A stretch of 64,000 bases of DNA from Patiria miniata (lineage: Eukaryota; Echinodermata; Asteroidea; Valvatida; Asterinidae): contig NW_024037069.1 of NCBI RefSeq assembly GCF_015706575.1, positions 37,965,315 through 38,029,314 on the forward strand. The letters run 5' to 3'. This document shows, piece by piece, positions 50,701 to 62,700 of this stretch; position 1 is the stretch's first letter; every line of letters starts with the position of its first letter. A program made the translations under genes and the position numbers. The notes beneath the pieces were generated by a model. The model saw nothing but the letters and a program-made list of their open reading frames with translations, had not been told where the DNA came from and searched no databases.

Positions 50701-53700
50701 CATAACTCAGTCCTAGTTTGCCTAAACAATAAAAAACTTCACCAAAACGCGGTGTAGGCCCACCCACAGTCTGAGGGATGTGTTACACATGCATAATTTA
50801 TGGGAAAGTTGTCTTAAGATATGGGCAAATTTACCAGCTAATAACACCTTGTCTAAAATATTTGTGCATGCCAAATTGCATGACAAAGTGAGTTATGTCC
50901 AAAGTAAGTGGGGCGGGGGCAGGAAGTAGGACCAAAAGGGCCTGAGGTCATTTTGTCACCAAACTTGACAGCGGATGAGGGGTCTGGTCATATTTTATGT
51001 CCTTTTCCTCACACCAAGAGCTCAGTGTGGGTGGACAAGCAAAGTGATGTACAAAAATACCACGGTCAATATTCATGAGAAACTTTATGACCAGTGAAGC
51101 AGGGGAAAAATAAGATCTGGGCACTTCGCACGATCTCCTCCCACCTAAAATCTGTGACATTGTGCAAAGACAGCCTAGCATGGTGGTGTTAATGATTTGG
51201 ATAAAAATATTGTTGCATGTGGTTACCAGTCATACTGGGTACCAACTTTGAACTTTTCTTCGCTAAGCAGTGAGTTAGCTGCTGTGGATGATGCAAAAAT
51301 CTAACAAATTTGATTCAGTTAAACAGATTGGGGTGAGAGGCTACGTGTATGGGTTCCGAGCACAAAGCACCCCCTCAACAGTAAGAAAGGGAGAGTTGGG
51401 TGATGAAAACCGGGAGAGGCATTCGAACGCATTGCCGAAGACGCCTGATGCTCAAGCGAAAACGCTATGGCTATGTGCACCTTCTGAATTAAATAAGTTG
51501 TGCGTACTTAACCAGTACGCTCACGCAGTGTGTGCTGTCCACGGGGCACGGGGCTCTCAAAAGTGGTAAAAAAAAAATCCCTCTCTTGTTGGTGCACAGA
51601 GCCCCTAGGGTGCCACACCATAACTCACAGTAAAACATCTGTAAATAGATGAAATGTATCTGTAATAACGGACAGAATATGCCATAATCACAGGCCAAGT
51701 TCGCGCAAGGACTATAGTAGACCAATGGTTAACTAACGTTTGCCCGAACTCTGTCTAGTCGACGGTGGTTGACTACGCTAGTCGACTATTTGGAACCAGC
51801 CTACTGGGGTTGGTTGCTTCGCTGGTAACCAAAAGCCGCGCGCATTCATAACGCTAGCAGAGAGCCAGGATCCAGAAGTTTTGCGATGATATTTTGACCA
51901 GCGTTTGACTAGAGACGTTCGCACGTTGCTATTAGTGCGCAGGCGTAAGGTACGTCACAAATCAACCACTAGTCGACTAATGGTCCTTGCCCGAACTTGG
52001 CCACAGTTTAAGACATAGCCATATCCATAACAGTGCCATACCCTAAAATCACAGCCACAACCAAAGACGTAGCCATTACCACAAACCCAGGAATGCACAC
52101 AACATGTATTTCAAATGGCTATCCAAGTGATTGTACACAAATCATGAAGTTTGGAATATAACTGGCTCACCATTCGTCTAGGTGCCTACCATGACATATA
52201 TCCGTGCAACACTACTTGCAACACCCAAACTTCAGTAGAACTCCACAATATCACTGATGTCTGAAAAACGTGTTGAGAATGAGTCCTCAGAGTCACTGTA
52301 AACCAGACTTGTACAGACTGCATGCTCTCGTGCCTACCGAGTGCCGACGTGTGGCGAAACACTCCTCAAACCTTCCGAGACAGTACCCTCGGATTACCAT
52401 TAATGGCTCCGCATCGTATCTTTTAATGACCTGCCCTGAATATGATATTCAGTTTGTCTGGCAGAGCCATCAGTGACTACCCGGGGAAGTTAAGGGCAGT
52501 CTGTTGAACTATAAACATTTACAGCGTGTTGTCTTGTCAAATATGAGAGTTTGATGTCTACATTGTGCATTTTTGAGTTTGTCAGCTGTCCAACATCTAT
52601 CATAACATCTTAAAGGCAACATGTACCAGTACATGCAGCGAAAACTGCAATATTTATTGTTTAAATGTCTGGTCTTTGTGTAGATTTCAACTGCATGTAT
52701 GGGGTGGTAAGTATTTTCTGTATTGCTTCTTTAGTATGTTAAGTTACATTGAATGTGTGGAGAGAAATGGTAAGATTGGGTTCTAGACTTGCATTGTCCA
52801 TTGTATTTTTCGATTCAAAATTGTTAGGTTTGGCTATGAGCCCAACCAATTCCTTGCAGAAAAGTTAGGAAAACAAGGTTCAATGAATATTTTTTTTTTT
52901 TGCTCATTTCTAAAATGAAGCAAATTTGAAATCAAACAAATTAGAAGTGGAAATATCTCAGAGTTGACTATTCCTACAACCTTTACTTGTTCAGAGCAGC
53001 AACTGTCTTTCAGTAAGTACTGGACCAAGTCCACCAAAATCCATCAATATTGAGTCAAACCAGGCCTGCAGGACCAAGTCCCCCAAAATCCACTAAAATG
53101 GGGGGATGGATTTTGATGGAGTTGGGGAGGTAAGGCCAAAGTAAAAAAATTAAAAACTCGGTCTCTGGTCAGCGCGGGCGTCGATTTTAATCATGCGCGT
53201 TACCTTTTTTTTTCCTTCAAATTAATACGGAAGCTACAACAGTGCCCTCTGTTGCCGCACCTCCTCAAATTTTTGTACCAAGGAGCACCAAGGAATGGGG
53301 AAATTGCACCAAGGCAAATGATAAAGGGCACCAAGGCAAATTATGGAGGACACCAATGTATAATCAGGACACAAAAAAGCAAAATAGTACCCACCTTGTC
53401 TGTACAATTCAAGCTTTAAAAAAAAAGCCACCAAAAAACCCCCCCAAAAAACCGCGTCGCCGCATCAATTCCGGAACTTCGGTCTGACCAGAGACCGACT
53501 ATTTTTTTTGGGGGGGGGGCCTAAGGGTTAATGATACATTTAGAATGTAGACTTCGCAAAGCATCACACTGAAAGAAATTTAAGACAAGCATCAATCAGG
53601 GCCCATCGCAATTCATATCCGGGAAAAGTTCCGGACAAGTTGAAGGTACATGTAGAATCATCCACTTTGTCAAGAAGAAGCTCTGCATTTGTCCCGGATA

Positions 53701-56700
53701 TTTTCCGGGAAAAACTTCATTAGCAACTGCTTGATTCACATCAACAACTTCATTGTGGGAAGATGCGGGGAAGTTGTTGAGAATCCTGCAACTTATACCC
53801 GATACAATGTCCGTAACTTGTCTGGAACTCGTCCAAGATATGAACTGAGACGGGCCCTTACACAAGCCTAAAAGTGTCGGTAAATGGCAGCCAAACATCT
53901 TGCTTACTTAACTCTAGATTGCATGACCGACTGGTTTTTATATCACCAAGTGTGGAAACTCATACAGGTAGCAGTGATCCAGAGCAGTAACGATCAATAA
54001 AAAGAGTCAATTTTGTCTCTGAAGTGCAGTGCGAGCTTCACCGTTGTGGATCTCTATGTAGCGTAACACATTCCACGTGTCTTTCTTCGTTACGGCCGAA
54101 GACCATTTTTATTACCCAAATTCACGAATGATTGAATCCGTTATTAACCGACACGGTGTATACACCATAATCATCAACCTCAATCCCAAACAAACACTAC
54201 TCGCTATTCCTCACCGTTGATATCTTGTGATCATATCGGTTGACTACGCAAATTTCTTTTGGAGGAGTCTGGCCTCCATTCCTTGCGCATCAATCATCGT
54301 GCCGTTCGACAGGATGACATTTTTTTAATATCCGGAAACGCAATTTTGAGAAGGCGGTCATATGATGGATGCAGATCTGGTATCTCACTGGTAAAGGTCT
54401 GTCGGCCATGTGTGGCGAAGGAAGACATTTTTGCAACAAATAAACCATCTGGCTCCAGATCCCCGTGGTATCAACTTCACGTTTTAATATCCGCGATGAA
54501 ACAAGCCGGTAACCCATGATATTTTCAAGGACCCAGATGAATCCCATCTGGTTTTAGTGCAGTAATTTAAACCATCGCGTACGGTAGATCAAGATCAAGA
54601 TTCCGGTAATGATCCACCTTGGCACTAAGGCCGAAGAAATAATCTCCAGACAAAATAGTCGGACAAACAAGTCTAATTTTAAAAACTCAAGGCTGAAAGT
54701 TAAATACCACAAATTGCTCCCAACCCATCACGCATCTTCTTTTGCTTTGCCTTCATCACTGGAATTTAAATCGTAAAAGTGGGAGGGCCTAACGTTTCAA
54801 TCATAACTAAAACATGTTCACATGTACATGTACAACGTACGATAGGTAGAGTGCATGCATTTGAAAAATGCTATGTAGCTACATGAACATGCATTCAAAA
54901 TTACTTTGCATAACTCTACCCTTTATCTTAGAGTGCCTAAATTTGAGTTCAATGTTTGTTCACAAATGCTTGAAAAATTGACACACACCTTTCATTTGCA
55001 TGTGGAATAGAGATCATACAAGTACATGTACCGCTTCCCCCAATCGTCCTTGTACAGTGGGCAGGTCCATAAACAAAAATGTGCTTTGCCTGGAAGTCAC
55101 AGGTTATGGGCTCCGTGCACAAGTACCCCCTCAACGGTAAGAAAGGGAGAGTTGGGGGAGACCACTGGGAGAGACATTGGAACGCATTGCCGATGACACC
55201 GGACACTCACGCTACTCACTGTGGCTACTGGCTTTGTGCACATTCAGAATAAACTTAGTCGTACCCGGTAGGTACTTGCTTTATACCGGTATGTACAGCC
55301 TGTCTTTAAAAAAATGGTACAATCAGAAAAAAAATTGGTTAAATATGAATTTTCAAAATAAGTCATTCTTACTTGGCATAATATTAAAGAACAAAGACTG
55401 AGCTTTCCAATAGTGTTTGTTTGATCTTATTTGCTTTTGTCAATTCAGAGATATAATCAATTTAGTGCGATACACCAAAATTGATTTTGTGCCACTTTTA
55501 TGCATGGGCAGAGTTGTTTCGAGTACTGTGCCATGCTGTCTTGAAGCTCCCAAAAGATTGCAACTTGGCAAAAGAAACAAACTTGATTTTTGTGTTCCGC
55601 AGTAAACTGGAGTTATCTCTGGATTGACAAAAGCAAATGAGATGAAACAAAAAGTATTGGAAAGCCTGGTCTTTTTTCTTTAATGTGATGCTCAAAACGA
55701 GATTTAATATTAAAAAAAAATCGTTTTCGATTGTTCCATTTTTTTTTAGACAGGCTGTATATGCAAAGTTGCACACCAGTACGCACACACAGTGTGACAC
55801 GTCCACTTGACTCTTGAAAGTGGTAAAAAAGTGCCCTCTCTTCTTTACGCATGGAGCCCAGGGGCAGGTTCATACTACCTGTGAAAGCAACTTGTGACAT
55901 CACAGCAAAAGTTTGCGTCATTCAGTTGAACACATCTTGTCAAACTTGGCTTCGAATATTTTGTCACATCAAATTTGCTTCACATTCAGAGGAAGCATGC
56001 ACCAGCCTCAGAGATAAAGGGCCGAAGGGGGGGGGGGGAGTAAGAACTAACTTCACACCATACAAACAGGAATGATATTTTGTCAAGACAGTCAAGACAA
56101 GTTGTTTTCTACTCAAGTTGACACAAGCAATTGTTTGGAGGAATTTAGCAGAATATGGAATTGGGCCAGGAATACTACAAAAGTTAAAGATCACATAAGC
56201 ATCAGCACACAGTAGTGTCAGGATTACCTGTGTTCAAATTCAACAAATGAAATATTTACAACAGGCACACTCTTGTCTAAGTGTTTGGTGCATATGTACC
56301 TACACATGACAGTCATGCGAAGTTGGTTTTTGTGACAGAGTGAAAGTGTAACAGGATTGTTTCCAAGCCTTTACACATAACTATGTAAAAAAGATATAAC
56401 CTTTTTAAACATGACTAGTACAGCTGGCTGGAATTTGAACAACACAAGTATCATACATGTACGAGACTTGTGTACATGCAGCGTCAATAGGAGCCCCAAA
56501 AATGGACAATTAAGACACAGGACATGTAGCACAACTCACATACCAGTGGCATCATTTCTTCCCTGCTCTCCGTTGACGCCGACGGAAAGACGACAAAATT
56601 CAGGCCGGAGTTCTGCCACAGACTAGATGTCACCCCCACTCCTGGAGCAGTCATGATGTCGACTGGCTCCGGTTTATCGTTTGCCCAGACTGACTTCATA

Positions 56701-59700
56701 CCGGCAAACAATCTGACTTCTCAAGGGTTATGGCGAGATCAAGTTTCCGAGTCCTTGCTTCAATTTTTTTTTTCCTTTTCGTTCTTGTCATAGTCATCAT
56801 CATCATCATCATTATCGTAATAGTTCGTAGAGTTCTTCCATACTTGGCCCTTTTGTCACGAGAGTAGAATACAGATGCGTCGCCTGCCCATTGGCTTGGG
56901 GAGGTAGGAAGGGGGGGGGGAGGTTTCAAGTTATCACAGAGACCATGTGGGGATGCTTTGCATCTTTGATTAGACGTAATTGTCTGGTCTCGCGCGCTGT
57001 TGAAACAGTTGCCACGACGTGAAGGAGTCTTTGAATTACTCGCGTCCCGAATTAATTACCGGAGAGTGCGTAGCTAGGGAGAGACGTATCGGAGACGGTC
57101 GGGGCAACATGTGATGCGCTTCCTCCTGACGAGCTATTTCTGTCTCCGTTTTGAGGGGACGTCAGTTTGGACAAGAAAGACAGCTGTGCCACTGAAAGTT
57201 ATTTCATATCCATAGTACACACATGTGCGACATGGAAAGTCAGAGACACTGCCTATGCGCCATTAATGCTCTCGCATCTGTGGCACTATATCAGAAATGC
57301 AAGTGCATGCATACTGTACTGGTACACGCATGTGTACACATGTTAATGTGCCTCTCTTCACGATAACAAAATATGTTTGTACAGTGTGTATTTCTGTCCT
57401 CAATAAAATTGGAGAGAAAAATTTTGTAAGTTCCTCGGAAGTTTCACAAGTAAATCCTTACCGTAAAATATCCCCCAGCAATACATAATGAGACATTCAA
57501 TACTCGCAAATGAGTGCACACTGATCTTGAGTTACGGTTACTCTATACTGTTAATTATCTCACAGGAAATAAATGTCGCGCTTTCCCTAAATTAAAAAGG
57601 AAAAAATCCTGTGTTTCAACCTCAGCATTTTGAGAAGATGTGATATGCACATGTCTCTTTGTATACTGCTGATATAATTTGTAGGCAATTTTCTCCGAGC
57701 ACAATGTAAATTGCCTTTGGGAAATCACAAATTATAAACTTGGACCAGGAGTCGTAAAATATTCTGAGTTTCTGTCTCTGCCCAATCGTCAATTGCAAGC
57801 ACGTAGATGTACACGTACATGTAAGCTCATGATTTCTGAGGCAGCTTGCCTCCAGACTGCAAATATATGTGTCCTTCAAGACCAAAATGCTGTCCCACGC
57901 ATGACATTCACAATGCGACAAGATCCATGTACGTTTGAAATTGCAAATCTTTTTCGATTGATAGCAGAATGCAAGCTTTCTTAGACATGCACCATGTTCT
58001 CGAGTTAAGCTTTCCGATCTTTGGAGTCAAAATTCAGCAGTGCGCCATTTACGTAATTGTTTCTTTACCCCCACAGGGGCGATAATTATGGAACTAGGCC
58101 GACATAAGACTTCAGGGATACTCCGAGTTCTGATTAAAATTGCTTTTCCCAAAAACTAGCCAGCTCAGTAAATGTACATTGTACTTCGAACAAGCAGGGA
58201 ATTTTAATTAAACAGCAAGGGTTTACACTGAAGTATCCCACTACATTGTACATGTGTACGCGTAACTGGGAGGAAGCCCAACACAATTCTAATACTATGC
58301 GTAACGGCCATTACAGAGGGCAATGGTTTTGTTCCACTGGGATACATATACCGGTAAGTAGACCTTTCATTGTTACTGAATTGAAATAACAAAGAACAGG
58401 ATCTAAGATGGCTGCTTCATGTACTTGTACACATTGCCTGCGTATGAATCTTGCCAATTTTGTCTAGTGTCAGCACTTCGCGTAAATTTTCATCTTCCGG
58501 AAATTGCAAAATGATGTTTAACAGTAGACACATACATGCAGCCTGTTTCTCACTTAACTCAATTTGTTAAGCAGAGGCTTTCTCTAAGGTTAAGGCAATC
58601 ACAATAATACTTCTAGTTTGACGACATGAAATTCCCTTTGCATGTGGTTTTGACGTGAGGTACGAACTGCCCTTTTATGTTTGGTAAATAACAGATGATG
58701 TACATTCTGATACATACTGCAGGCAGAAAGTACAACGCACTTTGTAAGCACTTTTTTCCAGACAGCTGGAGAGATGTTCTACTCCCGAAGATCCAAACCA
58801 AAGTCCACTTGGACCGTCCCAACATTGTTATGACAGCGTCCTGAAATAATCAATGCCAGATTCAAAACGTCTGAGGAGCAAAAATGTCCGACTTTGAGGA
58901 GCAAAAATCGCACCTGAGATAAAGCAGCTCGTACGAGGTACGCTCCAACGGCACTGTCAAAAGGCCCCCACTATGTCACCGGCATAAAATCAGGTTAATT
59001 ATGCAAAACCTCCAAAAGCACTATTACAAATGATCAGTCGCTGGAATCAGTCCGCATCGATTCTGGAGATATCATGACCGTATCCCGTCCGCTCCACCTA
59101 AGCCCTTTATTCACCCAACATCCCAGCGATATCGTCAGATCTCGTTCCGCCCTTTCAGCAACCCCGAGGCCCCTCGGCCCGAGACGGAAATATCTAGACG
59201 ATGAAACCACCCCCTCCCCCACCCCACCCCCCCCCCCTCATTCAAAATATTGGCTACTTAAAGGTGGTCTGTACGGGAAAAAGTCTGAGCACTGGAAGTG
59301 GAGTGGAGTCAACATGTGGAACAAATGCGATCCGAGAATTTGAACATCCCTTGATTCAGTCCCACATTGGGTTATTGACTTCATGGAAATTGCCAGATTT
59401 GACATACAAAACTGATGGAATATTTTCTTAGCTTCGAAAAATAATTCTCAGGCATGCTAATCAAAAACAAAAATTCAAAAAATGAAGAAAAACAACCCTT
59501 TTTATCTTCTTAGTAGTAATACACAGCACTAAGCCGCCTTTTTTTCTCCAAGATCGCACAAGTTATTTATTCTTATGTCCAAAAGGGGATGACATATCAT
59601 GACAGGCCTACAGATGTAGTTCAGTTCATCATCTTAAGTTTCTAGTTCAGCTGAACTGCTTAAGCTTTTATTTGTCAGTGGAGATAATCAAACGGTCTTA

Positions 59701-62700
59701 GGGGGCTGGATTAAGTTTGTGGAAAGCAATAAGACCTGTTTTTAAAAAATCAAAGAAAAGATGGATGGGTATATTTTTCAATACAAAATCGAAGCGTTCG
59801 AGAGTTCGAGAAAGTAGGGTGCAAGGAAAAGAAAAGTTAAGTTCTTATGCAATTTCTCTGGTAATCTGGAAAACTGACAAGTTGCTTTCAATTATACGTG
59901 TATTGAACAAAAGATGGAGCAACTAACACATTATCTAACAGCAATTGGAGTTATGATGTTAAATTTTCATACACTGCATATTTACAGGAGCTGTTAAAAA
60001 ACTGATCTCCTGAAGCTTAGTGCTTGATATTTTGTGGCACTGAATTTCTGGTTTAACCTTTGTCTAAATATTATATACATATTTTAACAAAAAAAAGTTA
60101 ACTGGGGCACAGAGACAGGACATTGTTTAAGGGTTTAAATGCCATGCAACAATGGAAAGGATAAAGGTCACAGTAGTCATTAGTGACCATGTGAAATTAA
60201 GGAAAAGGGATTTGACTTTTCCAAACTGAGTGATTTCACACGTTGTACCCGGATCCAATTTCCCTTAGAGCTTAGTCATGACACCTGTGAGGGACGTCCT
60301 GTTGATTACTGTACACGAATCATAGTACTTTCATAAAGTACCCGGTAGATACAATGTTGGACCATGGTTGGACAGACAGTTGTGTTTGAGAATAGTGCTG
60401 GGCAAGTATCCTTGCTACCCTTGCTCTACTTGTGGTTTTTCATCTACTCGAGTGCCGTACTTGTCCTGGTGTGAGTAGAAGTAGGTACTGGCGAGTAGCA
60501 TTTGTCTTTTTAAATTCTGACTTAGAAAAAAGTAACCAATTTGTGGTTTCTGCGCCAAACTTGTCTTTTGTCTTAATACGTCCCGCAATAAAGGAATGAC
60601 TACCTCCATCTGTTTCCTTGGGATTCCACTAGCACTCTCAACAAATAAATTTTGAAGTAAAATAAGCCAAAATTTGCATCGTTAGGATATCTCAGTGCTG
60701 TAGAATGTGGTGTGTCTTGCACGCCGTTTATTCGTAGTAACTTCCCAATTAGTAATGTTTATGCCATCGTTTCTGTTTTTATGGGAATTTAGTCAACTAA
60801 TTGCGAGTACTCGACTACTCGCAAGTAAATTCTCTGCGAGTACTCGGGTAGGAAAATCCACTACTCGCCCAGGCCTATTGGAGAACATGAGACAAAAACC
60901 AGTTCATGAATCATTCATGAGAGTGCCAATAATTCAAAATTGTCAAGTAATAATTCAATAACTAAACATTGGCCAATTTTGTTGGTCTCATTCCAAAGTG
61001 AATAACTTTTGAATTGCATGCTAGAGAAAAAAAAAAAAATTTAGAAAAGGAATCTAATTTTCGGGATGCTTTTTGAAAATTGCACGAGGAATGATTTTTA
61101 AAGAACTTGCCGTCATAGTCAGCGGCGTAGCCAGGGTACTCATCTTAAGGGGGGGGGGGGGGCGTGTGTGTGTGTGAGTATGTAAACACCGGCAATCGGG
61201 GACGTACGACAAAAGAATTGGGCGCAAACAATACATCCACGATTGACCGAATGCCACGATCTCAAATCGTGTACAAAACCAATGAGAGCTGTCGCTAAAA
61301 AGTTAGAGTACAAACAAAGGAAAGAGGATTAGGGACAATGGGGCGTCCACGATTGCCGGCATTTACACACGTGGGTGTGTGTGTGTGTGTGGGGCCGGGG
61401 GGGGGGGGGGGGGGGGGGCGACGTGATTTTACACCTTTTGATCCAGCCCGCCCACATAATCACAAATATTTTAGTAGGGAAGCGTTCTTGAACAGTAAAC
61501 ACTCCTTAAAAACCAATGCCACAGCGACTCCGAAATTAGATGTGAGTGATTGTTTCCGAGGTGATGGGTGGGTGTCGGGAACCAGTGATGGATGTAGTAA
61601 ATGAGTGCCATCGTTTGCGACGACAAATGATGACACGCTCAGGTACCATCAAGTGAAACAAGGGTGACAAGAGAATAATGACCTAAAGCCAGTAAGACCA
61701 GACTAAAACTAATGCATATATCATTACACTCATGATTATTACAGTGGCGTTGTGATAGTGCCGTGCATGTTTGAATAATTTGATATTCAATTTGTTTTGT
61801 AATTTTTAAAAATAATTTCTTGAAGTTATTCATTTCAAAGTAACAGGTTAGGGTTAATAATATACGGGGCTGAACTGTAACAAGCAACCAACAAAGAAAA
61901 AAGGAACAAAATAAAGTACATGTAGTTAAATAAATCAAAAACTGAATAAATTTTTTTTATAAAGAGCCCATGCGATGTAATTTTTTTAATGCCATCCTTG
62001 ACAATGCAGGTCTGTGTCCCATTTAACCTTATTTTCAAATTTCATTTTGCCATTTTCAAGGGTATTTTGGTGGCTTTTTGGTTTTTATGCTGCAATTTCC
62101 ATATTCATGAGCAAATAATTATGTGACGTCATAATTATGTTGCAGCTACATGTATTTCAGCACCAAAAGTTGCCAAATTGTTTGGATATTTTGCTGTTGT
62201 AGATTTTCTTTTTCTTTGGTGATTCGTTGTGTCGTGCATGGCAGTAAGCCAATGAGCAAACTGTTCTCACAAATGTTTTCAATGAACACAATTTTGGGTT
62301 CACAATCTAAACAGAAAAACCTTCATCTGAACAGTGTCTTTCTGAAATGACATCATAGCAACAGCGCGCTCAGTTGTCCTGAAAAGCATGGACATTTTGT
62401 TAAAGTTTACAGAGGTACACTTTTCAATAAAATTAACCAAAAGGGGATGTCCAATAATTTTAATACATTTAAGAGGAGTAGAAAGTTGCACAAAATGTGT
62501 TCCTAAGAAAAATTCATTTCATGACCCCTTTAAATAAAAAATTTAAAATTAACAACAAGCAAATTTTATGATTCAAGCAATGACAAGTTTCTACATGTTG
62601 AACCTGCTTTCAGTGCGTACATGCTGATTAAAAATGGAACAAACTCTATTCATGAAGTACTGATACTAATACTGAAATACTGAACGGAAACACCAACACA

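Larger units (their letters stand above)
49773..56543 (-). other. Rbfox intron, 3' part
   Basis: Transposon-rich: a SINE-like piece (49930-49995), MITEs at 51351-51604, 51693-52002, 53159-53500 and 53598-53858, and a nested pair at 55108-55859. A GC-richer unique stretch at 54240-54550 may be regulatory. Confidence 0.6.

Noticed and set aside
53030-53130. CCAAAATCCA tandem-like stretch
   Set aside because: Short, irregular and low complexity; no defined repeat unit.
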